From positions 122,037,117 through 122,101,116 of the forward strand of contig OY720639.1 of assembly GCA_963169105.1 (NCBI GenBank): 64,000 nt of DNA, read 5' to 3'. This document shows, piece after piece, positions 1 to 11,929 of the stretch (within the stretch, counting starts at the first letter, position 1; each line of letters starts with the position of its first letter). This DNA comes from Ceriagrion tenellum (Eukaryota > Arthropoda > Insecta > Odonata > Coenagrionidae). The notes beneath the pieces were generated by a model that was not told the DNA's origin, ran no database searches, and worked only from the letters and a program-made list of their open reading frames with translations. A program made the translations under genes and the position numbers.

Positions 1-3000
1 TCATCATCTCCAATAATTACTGGGAAAGTGAATAAAAATGGAAATCGTTAAGTGTCCTACACCACTTTGAGCGCCAGAAAGTGGTAATATACCACTGTAC
101 AGAGAAACTACAACTATCAACTATCTACTTTATAATTATCAAATTATTTTTTGACCTAATCTTACATTTTAATGCATCATTGAAATTGGTTAATAAAAAA
201 TGTTGCCATTTAGGGTGTCATGTATGACCTATGGAGTATTTGCTATTATGCCAGTTATGACTGTGGCCAATGTGCCTACCATTTTTCAATTATTTTCCTC
301 CAGCAATTTTGAAGGGTAACACATGCTGTTCATCACCTACCTCTGCCATCGAGCTATAAAGTGCACTGTCATCATGCTAAATGAAAAGCATATGCTACCA
401 TATACCATTCCTAACTGTCAACTTTTGTCATTCCTATATGTAGGGTATCCATTATCATGTCCTCCTTACAGGAGAGAGAGGCCATGGGATAATATTTGAA
501 TGCTCATATGAAGTACTTGATGCTTAGGAAAGGAAAGAGTAATTAGTTCAGATTCAAAATCTGAAAATTCAAATAGGCTCATTCTTGCTTTCTAGCTCTG
601 ATGAGGATACAGAAGAATATCAGTGCACCAAGAATATCTGTGATTATACTTTTGAAGCCATTGACAGTGGTATCAACCTTTTTCATGTGATAAGTATTGA
701 TAAATAACTAAGGTCTGTTGTATCAGCAGATGATCCCCTGGAATATTTTGGGACATTTTTGATAATGTTCTAACTACATTGATAATGACTGAAACAAATC
801 ATTACGTGGAAAAATTCCTTGCCCATCAAAAAAATGAAATTTCTTCCCTAAAAAAGTCCAACTTCAAAAAGTAGATTTCACAACTACGTATAGAGAAAAT
901 TAAAGTACCCCAAGCATTGCTCTTGTTGATGCAAATTATTTAAAAAATAACTCTTGAAACATTTTAGTAGGAAACAAATTTCAAAATACCCTTTTTTCCA
1001 AAGTAATCAGAAAATGAAGATTTTCCCAGCTTGGAGAATTCCTACATTTCATAGATGATACAAAAAAGGATATCATAAACCAAGATCTAAAATTGTATAA
1101 CATTTGACCAATTAAGGAATACTTGAGAGCTAAGTTCCAGATGGTGTATGAAACTGGTAGAGAAGACAGTGATGAATCTTTACTCTTGTGGAAAGTCAGG
1201 CTTTCATGGAAACTGAAAGCTGCTAGGTTTAGCATAAAAACATTCGAATTGTGTAATTTCTCTGGATTTATGTTGACATTAATTATTTAGAGTGGCTCTT
1301 GGACAAAGTTTGGCTATGAAATTTAAATAGGTAATGTATTCAAGGAGGAGAGGTGTGTTTTAAACTTTTTTTTAAATCTGAGAATCATGACGGTGAAAAA
1401 TCAACGAATGAAATCCTCAGTGTGTGCCTCTGTAATTACCAATCTGTAAGTGATTTTAAAAAAAGATGATGATTTTTGGCATGAGCTATACAGCTCCAGC
1501 AAGGAGTGCATAACAAAATCGATTCCAAGGTTCTCAAAATAAGAGAGTTCCAATCTCTAATATGGAACATTGGCAACCCATTGCTAACCCATAACAAATC
1601 ATAACTCTCTTCTATGATATGTTCCTGGTAATGAAGGTTTCAAAACATTAATGAAGTCATTGTGTTCCCCTGACAGTTTGGAGAGAGGGTACTGGTTCAA
1701 ACACTAATACTGTTAGGGGATAGCAGAAAAGTAAATTAAAACAATCACACAAAAAAATGGTATTAATGAAAAAGAAGGTCCATACTGTTTCGCACATCGG
1801 TTAGGTGAATATATACTCTCATCACTAACAAGTCAAGAATGGAGATCAATGGATTTATTAATGTTTATATCAACTGCCCCAACTCACCCAGAAAAACCAG
1901 TGATTCCATCTCGAATGTTGCCACCAACATGTCTGTAAAAAGTCAAATTTCTTAGTACAGAAAATACGATTAACTACAAAGGTTGGCACTAAATAATTGC
2001 AACAAACACTACTTTTGGCATCCATACCACATTTAATATTTCAAGCTACAAAGCGATCTAGAGATATAATAAATAGAAACTGCTCAATCATATATATGTT
2101 AAGCTATTTCTAGCTATAATATAAACCTATTATCGATCTTACACCAAAATAATAATAGGAAATGAGCATCATGAATAAAGAGGGCAAAAAAATAACAAAA
2201 TTTGAAAAGGTACGGATAAAAATTTTAAAAATGTTGATTACCACTCGCAAAAATTTGAAATGTAATTTCTATTTACTGCCACTGGTTTTCATTAACACCA
2301 GGAGACCATAGTTGGCGACTACTGGGCCAGTCATTGTACCATGAAAAATCCTCAATTATGGACAAAATTTTGTACAAGTAGGTGATAAATGAATCATACA
2401 AAAGACAAGTTTAAGATAAAAATAAACAAAAACCCTACCAACCATTTTCCCCTATTTTGTTATTAACTGTCTTGAAAGATGCTGAAAAGTGGCTATCTGC
2501 ATTGCTACAGAAACCATCAATCAGATCTGGGGTTCAATGAGATAGTATGTAGACAATATATGTACTATCAAAATGAGCAGTCGCATAACAAGATTTATAG
2601 ATTTGTCACTCCAAGAAATGCAATAAAACAATCCAAATGGCTAGTTATGCAATTAGCAATTATATTTACAGTTCAAATAGTATGTGCTTGTAAGTATGAG
2701 ATGTTGTAGAAGCTCTTATACAGAACAAAATGAGTTCATATCTGTAGTGTGTCTGCAAAATGTCGGCAAGTGTTATTTTTTTAGAATTGCAATTTGTTAA
2801 ATTGATGCCTGGTAATTTTAAGTTCACATATCCAGGGAGAGTGTGAATTGGTAATTTAGAACATGGTTCTTGAAACTGGAAAACTTGTCCTTCAAGTATT
2901 TTACTCGAAAATTGTAGAATACCTGCTGTGAATACCATTTCAAAAGATTTTGAGATTGGGGTCATTTTTTTCTTAAAACAAATTCCTAAGTAAAGGGGCT

Positions 3001-5739
3001 TTTGCTCAATTCTTTTTTTTCTTTAGTAATGTCATTGGGGGCATTTTTTTGACAAATCACAGAAATTTTGATGATTAGGTAATATTAAGAGTAGCAGTAT
3101 TTTAAAGATGAAAGATTTAAATGAATGTGTTAAATATTTCATATCAAATTAATAAAAAATGAAGCTGGGACAGACACCAAAAGTCCACCCTCTAATTCTG
3201 ACACATACATGGAGTCATAATTCAAGGGTGGAGTGCAGTGGAGGAGGGAATCAGCCACAAATGACGAAAACTGATTGGGCAACTGAAAATGTACTAGGCT
3301 AGCCAAAACTTCATCACCATGGAAAGTACACACCATAGACATTGATATTTCTTTTACATATTACTTTGGGGTAGCCGATCAAGACACACTAAAATATGAA
3401 ATCACATATTCTCAAAAAATTACGAAAAGCCTTCCATTTCAACCCCATATAGACACACATTGAATTATGTCACTAAAAACAACCCCATTTTCAACATTTT
3501 TAAAGGGTGTACATGGCAAAAAAATTGATACTTTCCTGTTGAAAGACTTGAAGTAAAACTCTTCTAGTTTCCAAAACTGTTCCAAATAACAAATTTACAT
3601 TCCTCGTTGATACATGAAGTTTGATTAACCAGGTATCGATTAATATGCAAATAGCAACTGTCAAAAAGTATTGCACCCTCCAGTGTCCACCCTCCAGAAT
3701 CAAAAAGTATTTAATTCAGCTGAAGTGCATTTTGTTCAGTTTAAATAGTGCTACAACATCACATACTAACAGGCACAAGGTATTTGAATTGTTGACATAA
3801 TTGCTAAATGCAATAATGATCATTACCAGTGGCTTTCAGCATTAACCAGTAAAACAAATTTTAATAGGCTATGGCTAATTTTGTACGTATTTTTATTCAT
3901 TAAAATTCATCTCATATAATTACCAAGATCTGATCCTTAGTTCTCTCTAGAAATGCCATAAAACCTCTTTCTGGCAACTTGGACCACATTTTATAACAAA
4001 ACTGAGAAAAAAGATAGATGGGTCTTTTGTTTATTTTCATCTAAACAGTGCCTTTAAATGATTCATCTATAAATTACATGTATACAATTTTGTCTCACCC
4101 CAATGCTACAACAATTGGTGTATACAAAGGGCAGAATTTATCATTACGGTAATTTCAAACAAGACAAAAAACAATTTTATTAAATAAGTAGTTTAATAAT
4201 GATACTAGAGTAAATGCACCACAATAAATTGCAAAACAGCTCCATAGGTCGGCTCATATTACATGCATAGCCAATAGCCAATGCATATTCAAATTATGAC
4301 TTTTCCCAATGATGCTTCATTTCATTGCTTTGAAAAGTCAGGTTACTCACTGGTTGATTCTTAGTCTAATTTGTTGCATCACTTTATTCATTTATGCAGT
4401 TTATTAAAAATGTCTCAACGCTTATTGAATACTAAAGATAAACTTCCTCAAACCAAAGTAAAACTAACATAGCATAATTTATTCAAAGACAAATACTAAA
4501 AAAAGCATGCCATTCTATTACGCTGAGAGAATTACTACAAGAAGAGTTCAATCAAAAAGTGCAGTATTACAGTATTAAAGATTTTTGATACCAAGCAGAG
4601 AATCCCTGAACTTCGGACATGCTATTGGCTATTCATCGCAATGCACAAAAAGAAAAATGTTTATACACAATACAGTTGTATGAGAGACAGTATCAACAGT
4701 TTAAATATATCTACACATGACAATACTCCTCATGAAAGGAAAAACTTCAGGTGATTAAAACTGTTGCTATGTAAGGAATCTTTCTGCAGCCTCTACAAGA
4801 AAGTTACCAGAAACTTAGTCTGCCCTGGAAACTCTCCCTCCAGTAAACTAAAAACTAATCTTTTTTTAATATTGGCCTTTTTTAAACTAGTAATGAAATA
4901 AAATCAAAATGAACATGCTATGAATGAATTACCTAAAATGAAAATATGTTAAGTCTTTCATTGATTATGATGAGATATCTGGATAGCTTAACATGGAGTG
5001 ACTGTATCACTACACCAAGGTAAGAGATGGTAGTTATTGAGAATATGACATTTAACATCACTGTTTACTTACTCAAGCAGTGATATTAATGCTCATATTA
5101 TGCCAAAATGTAATATTATATTTTACACCCATTCTCATTTTACTCGCTATTGATTTGCTTAGACTGACTTTGATCTCTAATGCACTATTTACCACATTAG
5201 GTTTTTAACTACAGAATAAGGCCATATCATGGATATCTTCAAAATATTTAATATTTTTAAGCTCTTTATATTAACTGTAACTGTTAAAAAACGTTTACAA
5301 TAGTTAATTAGATTTCAAGAAAAATCTTGATTTAATAGGACACATAGTGCAATTTTTGCATACAGTCAACAGAGCATTTTTAGACGGCAAATTGAACTTC
5401 ATTACAATGGAAGCCCAATATAGTTAGAATTTTTAGACACATGCGATTCTGTCCACACTGATAATAGCAAACACAGCCTTCTTTTCACACAGAGCCTTGA
5501 TTATTCTTCTTGATGAGAACACTACTTCATGAATTAAAAAGATAGAATAAAATGAGATCATTGTAAGAACATTTATCTCAGGAGTCCATTATGAATGGGC
5601 CAAGATCCCATGCCACCAGCAGAAAACTAAGGCAATGCAACATCACAGAGAATAAAATGAAAGGTTCTACTATGCATCCTGTGATAAAAGAATCATCAAT
5701 TGATTATTCTGACAAAGCCCACTCATCACCATAACTTAC
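1..5739. other. Intron, AT-rich and CpG-poor; no exon seen
   Basis: This stretch lies downstream of the donor at 5740 on the minus strand. Open frames are short and show no TMCC-like or other recognisable sequence on either strand. CpG is rare: three per 600 nt in each of three windows counted by eye (1-600, 2401-3000, 4801-5400). No clear transposon or long repeat was seen. Confidence 0.6.
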
Positions 5740-5971
5740 TTCAGGCCCTGTCCCATATCCCTGAGGACCTCCCTGGGTTGGCGGTGATGTGCAGGTGGAA
5801 GGCCATGCATTTCAATGTCTCTAACTCTCCTTGTGTAGGCTTCTAATTTCTTCTGGAGTTGTGAAATTGCATGTGCACTTTTTTGGTTCTTCTTTTCAAA
5901 CACAGCCTTTATTCGTGGCAATTGCTGTCTATCTGCATTTGCTGCCAGCTTTAGGTACTCATTGACATTGT
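5740..5971 (-). CDS. TMCC: TMCC common coding exon 2: core coiled coil
   Basis: An internal exon of 232 nt. The acceptor is ctttttcag before 5971 and the donor is GTAAGT starting at 5739. It opens with two bases that complete an Asp codon begun in exon 13136-13427 and closes with two bases of a Lys codon (phase 2). It encodes NVNEYLKLAANADRQQ, then FEKKNQKSAHAISQLQKKLE and RQPREVLRDMGQGL. These match the most conserved TMCC block, where vertebrate proteins have very similar NVAEYLKLAN, FEKKNQKSAQTI and QPKDVLRDM stretches. A short insertion (PPAHH) sits before RQPRE. The segment is a predicted coiled coil facing the cytosol. The next exon, expected to continue with an Asp-Val-Gly type sequence, is not found in 1-5739. 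Confidence 0.93.
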
Positions 5972-6448
5972 CTGAAAAAGTATTCATGTCTCTTAAATAC
6001 AATCTTCATGTACAAAAAATATTTGGAATATTATGAAAATATTGAAATATTTAAAGATCAAATTATTAAAAGTAATTTGGTCTTTTTGGCCTTCGAGCTT
6101 CAGAGAGATATTAATCCAAGATGGTGAAAAAACAAAATGATTGAATCAAAATTATGCACCACAGTACGTAGCAACAATATGCATTTTATGTCTTGAATAA
6201 ATAACACGGATACATGAGTGAAATTTATTTCTCACAAGCACACAACTAGATGAGAGGTGGCCAATAGTTAATACAAAATACAAAATGTGAAATAAATAAA
6301 GAGCAGTTGAGCAATTTCAATGACAATTCTCAAAACACATACATAATTAAAGTTTACATATTTTAAGAAATAATAAATTGAGCATTGCAGGGTAAATAAA
6401 GTTAAGCATAAAGCTTTATGACTATTTAATATTTTTAGAAGGATAACA

Positions 6449-6570
6449 TGGTAGTCAATTGGGTAGAGCACTGCTTCTTTACCATAATCCTGTGTTCAAG
6501 TGTTAGAGAGGCCTTTTGGCTCACTCAACCCTACCTCAGTGTGTTTCCGGGTGCCATCTCCCTTGGATAT
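6449..6570 (+). repeat. Possible tRNA-derived SINE fragment
   Basis: The stretch GGTAGTCAATTGGGTAGAGC (6450-6469) resembles a tRNA D-arm/A box, and GTGTTCAAGTGTT about 33 nt later resembles a B box (GTTCRANNC with one mismatch). The spacing is as in tRNAs, but the flanks do not fold as an acceptor stem, so this is not a tRNA gene. The 3' boundary is not defined. Confidence 0.35.
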
Positions 6571-6774
6571 CATAATACGGCCAGAGCAAGAGATTTTTAC
6601 ATTGACTTTGCAAAGAGAATGTCACATACCATTGGGTTTGGTACTCAGCAAGCTCTACCCTCATTGATCAAATCAGCCTTAGGATTGTTCACTAGTTTTT
6701 TAATTGTCAAAGAGTAATGGCGACCCACCACTGTGAGAAATGTCAACAAATTCAGCACCTATGATATAAATTTG

Positions 6775-6813
6775 TGTGTCAGGGACTGCCACTCAGTGGC
6801 AGTCCCTGACACA
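6775..6813. repeat. Perfect 39-bp palindrome (19-bp arms, 1-nt centre)
   Basis: Left arm TGTGTCAGGGACTGCCACT, centre C, right arm its exact reverse complement. No mismatches. It lies in the CpG-poor intron and is not part of a recognised element. Confidence 0.9.
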
Positions 6814-7139
6814 TAACTCATGATGTACACACTAAGCCATGGCTTACTCTAACAGGTATTTACTCAGTTCCAACCCGCTGCACTTAGCCATTGGCTACAG
6901 TCGGTAACCATTAAGAATAAGTGTTCACCAAGGGTGGATTTTTGGTGTTTTTATTGTGCTACATATAATAATATTTGTAATGAGTATGTTTTAAAGTTTC
7001 TTTCACTGTTTCCCACATAACACAAATGAAACAAAGGTATCACATATTTATACTTCTATGGTTCATTTTCTTGTGCGCCAATTTCCAGACATTTTTTATA
7101 GTCATGAATTTTTCATTCTATCAAATTGCAGACTTTCTG

Positions 7140-7480
7140 TCAGACAAACGAAATCCCATTCATAAGTTAGAGTAAGTAAGCCTTCATTCTATTTTTATCA
7201 CAAGATACCCTCAATGTTTTCCATAATGCCTATTCATATTCTTCTGCTCCACCACATTCCCAATGTTCTACCCAGTATCAGTTTTTAGCATCCCCTCATT
7301 TCTAATTACCAGTACTAACCATCTAATCTGATTTCTCTTAATTTCCTTGAGTATTTTTTTCCTCACCCTCAATCCCAAACACTTCCTCTTTCTTCTTCCT
7401 TTCCATCTATTGCCCCTTCTCCATTTTCTTTCACATCCACATCTCCAATGCTTGCTACCCATTTTCACAAACTTTCCTCA
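7140..7480 (-). pseudogene. Possible fossil of a non-LTR retrotransposon C-terminal end
   Basis: The minus strand reads RKKILKEIKRNQIRW then LVLVIRNEG, reminiscent of the region after the RT domain in several non-LTR elements (typically ...RNQLRWFGHVMRM...). The frame is broken on both sides and no RT motif remains. The plus strand is pyrimidine-rich, so the open frame may be compositional. Weak call. Confidence 0.25.
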
Positions 7481-7663
7481 GAGTTTTTGCACTGTAAAAT
7501 ACAAAACTGTTTGCCAAGCTTTCCTTTGTAACCTCACCCAAGGTCCTCATCATCAGCTTCCTCCTATGGTTACCTTCTTTACTTAAACTACCTTAAGCAA
7601 CTTAATCAAATTAGAGACAAAAGATGCTAATATAATTCTATATCTCCAATGGGTGGTAGTAGA

Positions 7664-7680
7664 ATAGAATAGAATATTTT
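7664..7680 (-). repeat. 3' terminal microsatellite of the LINE (ATTCT)n
   Basis: The plus strand reads tagaatagaatagaatatt; on the minus strand the LINE therefore ends in three to four tandem ATTCT units. It marks the 3' end of the CR1-like element. Confidence 0.7.
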
Positions 7681-10609
7681 ATTGGTCCAGAGATTTTACA
7701 TTGTAAAAAGTAGGACTAGTCACAAAAGGAAAACAAGCATGTAAATCATGAACTTTGTACAATATGGGCGATTTACAACAAGTACATACATGCATATTAA
7801 TATTTATAAAGTCTTCTAAATAGTCCTTGACACTGTAATAACATTTATCTAGCAGGAAGCTTTTCAGCTGGTTTTTACATGAATTCCTTGAAGGGGAATT
7901 TTTTAAACTGGCAGGCAAATTAATATTTTTGATGGCAGCATGGAAAGGCCTTTTATTATACATACCAGTGGAGTGGCTAAACATATGGATATTCACACTG
8001 GCATGTTTTGTACCCATGTATCCGGGCATTGATGGTAAAATTATTTATGTTATCCACAAGGTATAAACATAAGTATAAAATGTATAAACAAGGAAGAGTT
8101 AAAATTCTTAACTTCTTGTAATATGGTTTAAAGGATTCCCACACTGGAATATTTGCTAAATATCTAATTGCCCTTTTTTGCATTAGGAAAACTTTATGGG
8201 AACCAGGTGATGCCCCCCCAAAAGATAATACCATAGGTTAAGTGTCTCTGAAAATTACCATATTAGACCATTTTGAGCACATCCAAATTTATGATGCCAG
8301 CCAGATTTCTCAAAATATAACCACATTTTGATAATTTGGAGCATAAAATATTAGTATGGATTTCCCAACTTAAGGACTCATCGATTGTCAGACCTAAGAA
8401 CTTGGTGCTGCCCACTCTTTCAATAGATGGTCCATTTATGCCTAAGGCCAAATGGGGCACTTCTCTTTTTTTACTGAATTGGATGAAGTTAGTTTTCTGT
8501 ATATTTACTGATAGTTTATTCTCCTTGAACCAATTTCCCATGAGTTTTAAGGAGCTATTCAGCTTAGTTTGTAATAGTTGGGGATACTTGTGACTTACTG
8601 CTAGGGTTGTATCGTCTGCATACAGCACTACATTCTCCTTTGAAACACTATTTGGTAAGTCATTTATATATATCAGGGTCCAAGGATGCTGCCCTGAGGC
8701 ACTCCTATATTTGTTGTCTCAAGGGAGGAAAAGTAGTCTGATATCATATTATCATCACCAATGCCCTCAATTGCTACTATCTGTTTTCGATCCTTTAGAT
8801 ATGATTCTAACCATTTATTTGGAATGTCTGATTCCATAACATTCACATTTTGCTAGGAGAATTTTATGGTCCACTGTGTCAAATGCACGAGATAGATCAT
8901 TAAACACACCAACTGGGTACTCATTAGAGTCCCAGGATGTCATAATCTTCTTTAAGAAACTCAGGAGAGCATCATTTGTACTTTTACCTTTCTGGAAACC
9001 ATATTGCTCAGCATGCAAGATTTTACTACTGGTGATAAAGCTTGTAATCCTGTCTCTCATAATAGTTTCAAAAATTTTAGAGAAGTTTGATAGTAAGGAA
9101 ACAGGGCGGTAATTGTTTATATCGTTCTTGTCCCCTTTTATATGAATCAGTTTGACTTTACCAATTTGTAGATGGTCAGGAAATCCGCCGCTCATGAAGG
9201 ATTGATTTATTATAAAAGTTAATGGCTTGATTATGGCAAGTGAACATTTTTTTATGATCATCACTGGGATTTCATCAAAACCTACAGAATTTTTACATTT
9301 CAGCTTTATAATATACTTCAAAACCTCATCCTCTGTTACTGAGAAAAGGGCCATAAAAGACTGTATATGCTGGCAGCACAGAGCATTTGATACACAATTG
9401 CTCCCTATTTGTTTTTGTACGTTCAGGGGAACATTGACTAAAAATTTGTTTGCAGATTCTGCCACTTGTTTGGGTTCTTATACGCTAATATTTTCTTCGT
9501 TTCTTAATGTAAGATTCTTTTTTCTATTAACTTTTCCACCAAAAATACTATTTACTATTTTCCATGAAGTTTTGGTTACATTACTCGATTTGTATATCAG
9601 TTCATTATAACAGTTTTTCTTTGCTTCCACCAGAAAGGTCTTATATTTTTTTTACGTTTGGAATTGTTTTTTATAGTCTGGATCTTTCTGCCAACTTTTT
9701 GATTCACATAATTCCCTAAATTCAGCACTGGCTGCTTTTACATCATCAGCCACCCAGCTTTTACTTCTATTGTTAGGATTTATGGGAATTTTTTTCCTTG
9801 GGAAGCACTCTTCAAATATAAGCTTAACATGTTGTATAAAATAGGAATACATTTCTTGAACATCATTTAGCTCATATAACAAATCCCTTGGCATTTCGCA
9901 TAACTGTTCATTAAGAAGATTTACTCTGTCACTTGGGTAATACTGGCGATATGCCTAGTATAGCAAGTCCTTAGTCTTTGGGATGTACACCAATTGAGCA
10001 TAGTGATCGGAGATGCCTAGGTTGATCTTATTACATGGGTTCTTATTATCACTGTCCCTCAAGTCGATATTTGTTATAATCAGATCAATAGCCCTCGAAG
10101 TAGTTCCAGTCTCTCTAGTAGGTGAGTTTACAAGAGAGATCAGCCCATAGAGATTCATAACCTCACGTAATTTGGTGGATAAGTCATACTGGGAGTTCAT
10201 GTCAATGTTAAAATCGCCACAGATAAAAACTTTGCCATATTTGCCAATGGCCACATGCAACATGTATTCAAATCTTTGAAAGGACTCATCAACATCTCCA
10301 TTTGGAGGTCTATACAAATAAATAATTACCAAATTACCTAAGTTTTTAGTATTATTCACCTTGATTGCCGCTAACTCTACACATCTCTCCTTGGAAATCA
10401 GTTTGGTTAAACCAGTTGCCTTAAAGGAACACTCATTTTTTACAAGTATGCATACCCTCCCATTTTTTATTACCGGTTGACAGTAAAAATCTGCCAGGGA
10501 GTAACCCTCTTAAGCTAAATGCATGTATTTCCTCATCTTTGCACCAGTGTTCACTAATACACAAAATTGATATGTTGTAGTCCGACACAATTGCGCTTAT
10601 GTCAGCCAT
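7679..10609 (-). pseudogene. LINE ORF2 remnant: endonuclease and reverse transcriptase
   Basis: Endonuclease part, 10609-9955: begins near MADISAIVSD, contains ISEHW (catalytic Glu region), a YRPPNGD stretch, GDFNIDMN and ISDHYAQL. RT part: NNYRPVSLLSNFSKIFE, YGFQKGKSTNDALL and FNDLSRAFDTVDHKIL in 9465-8815 (the DLSRAFDTVDH block holds the first catalytic Asp), GVPQGS near 8700, and LYADDTTLA (YADD active site) at about 8620. The C-terminal domain continues to 7679. Lesions visible: a frameshift near 10505, an in-frame stop at 9955-9957, further stops near 9652 and 9475, a small deletion or frameshift between GVPQGS and YADD near 8680, and later breaks. Not functional. Confidence 0.85.
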
Positions 10610-10685
10610 TTTATTACGTTAACACAACGTTTTGATGCAGAATAGTATACACTGCTTGTTTATTACCTTCAGTCAGCTTTCCTAG

Positions 10686-11791
10686 TCAACTACTCTTCGC
10701 ATTTGAGTTATTTGTGGACCTCGTCTTCATGTGCAATGTCCTCCTTGGCTGCCCAGGTCCAGCATTTTCAGTTGGGACAGATACCGGCTCTTGGACCGTG
10801 ATTTCCTCTCGATCTTTGGAGGCTGCCATTTCAGAATCGCTGCCATGAAATCTTGCCCTATTCCAGATTGCAAGATTGAATCGGGACACTGTGACTCCTA
10901 CGGGCCAGTTTCCTTTTTGTTTTAGCTCATCAATAATGGCTGAATCCACACCAACTTTAAACAAGGCCATTTCCTGAGAAACAAACAACTGTTCACAACC
11001 TTATCATGAAACCTTTTTTCTAAATGGTTTTTAATGTCCTTGGGTTTTGTTTGAGGTAGTGCACGGCTCACAAACAACCACGTTCACTTAGGCATGCCAG
11101 CGAAGGTGCTACTGCCTGTGTCATTACCAACGACCAACGGGCTTTGATGCCATTTGTTGTTTGCTTTCCTGTACTGCTGCCTCTTCGCTTTCTTTTTGTT
11201 GATCACTTCAATGAAGGGCATTTCCACCACTGCAGCTTCTCTGGTTTCGGATTCCTGATCTTGCTGGTCATGGATTGCTATATAGCTGCTCACTGATGTA
11301 TCCGCTGATTCTTGCATAGAGCTGGTTTTATTGGGATTTGTCAGATCATTTTTTGAGTGCGTAACTATCTGGTTACCATCCTCAACCATCTCGGATTCCT
11401 TCACGGAAAGTTTACTTTGAGAGCTTTCTACACGATCAGCACACGTCACTCTTTTTACACCATTTCCCAGACTCTTATCGTTTTTGATCTTGTTTATTTC
11501 GCTTTTAAAGCACTCAATGTCCGCCGCCATATTAGCGGTTTCGAGCTTGAACGACCGACACTTAATACACTTCCAATATATATCACGATTTTCTTGTAAG
11601 GCTTATAGCGATATGTCATTAAGCCCAGTACATTCAGGGTGAAAAATACGAGGGCATGAGTCGCAGCAAACAACTTTTCCGATCGTTTTCATCGAGATTT
11701 TGCAAGCGAAACACAAAGCGTCCACCATCTTAGAATGGTGTCTTAGTGTTGCCACACAGTGCCTATGCAGCATATTACAAGTACAGAGCAT
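10686..11791 (-). pseudogene. LINE ORF1 remnant with PHD-type zinc finger
   Basis: Three open pieces follow one another on the minus strand. 11791-11603 has a C4HC3-like pattern: ALCFAC, then VVCCDSCPRIFHPEC, with the typical Phe-His-Pro-x-Cys core of a PHD finger, spaced as in CR1-type ORF1 proteins. 11530-11084 is hydrophilic with lysine-rich stretches (NKKKAKRQQYR). 10988-10686 carries a folded-looking C-terminal part (GNWPVGVTVSRFNLAIWNRA) before the ORF2 start. ORF1 proteins of non-LTR elements bind RNA; here the frame is interrupted between pieces. Confidence 0.65.
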
Positions 11792-11830
11792 GAACAGTTA
11801 GTTTGCAGTGCAGCAATAAAATAATGAGAA

Positions 11831-11917
11831 CTGACTATCTTTTTTCGGGATTCATTCTGCGATTCCGCACTGCAAAAAAGAAACTGTCAACACTGCATCC
11901 GTGGAAGCCTACGAGCT
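11831..11917 (-). mobile_element. 87-bp Penelope-type tail/terminal-repeat insert with 12-bp target duplication
   Basis: The insert is flanked by perfect 12-bp direct repeats AAATAATGAGAA at 11819-11830 and 11918-11929. On the minus strand it begins AGCTCGTAGGCTTCC, continues GGATGCAGTGTTGACAG and ends GAATGAATCCCGAAAAAA. Both ends are shared with the 161-bp element at 37452-37612. It has no coding capacity. Assignment to Penelope-like elements is inferred from the family comparison. Confidence 0.6.
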
Positions 11918-11929
11918 AAATAATGAGAA

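Larger units (their letters stand above)
5972..7663. other. Intron segment with SINE-like and decayed repeat DNA
   Basis: Lies between the exon at 5740-5971 and the LINE. It holds a tRNA-SINE-like stretch (6449-6570), a perfect palindrome (6775-6813) and a possible retrotransposon fossil (7140-7480). Nothing else is recognisable. Confidence 0.5.
7664..11815 (-). mobile_element. Degenerate CR1-like LINE with PHD-finger ORF1
   Basis: A near full-length non-LTR retrotransposon inserted in the gene's sense orientation. Read on the minus strand: ORF1 (11791 to about 10686) opening with a PHD-type Cys/His finger; ORF2 (about 10609 to 7679) with an endonuclease and a reverse transcriptase; then a 3' end of short tandem ATTCT repeats (7664-7680), as in CR1-group elements that end in microsatellite-like tails rather than poly(A). 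PHD fingers in ORF1 are documented for CR1-like elements. ORF2 carries several frameshifts and stops, so the copy is dead. CpG density is higher at its 5' end than in the surrounding intron, which suggests a more recent arrival. The 5' boundary near 11815 is approximate; a small element (11831-11917) lies immediately beyond. Confidence 0.85.

Noticed and set aside
7347..7586. Plus-strand Phe/Leu/Pro-rich frame that looks membrane-like
   Set aside because: Produced by a long pyrimidine-rich stretch; the same applies to 12400-12828 and 37590-37976.
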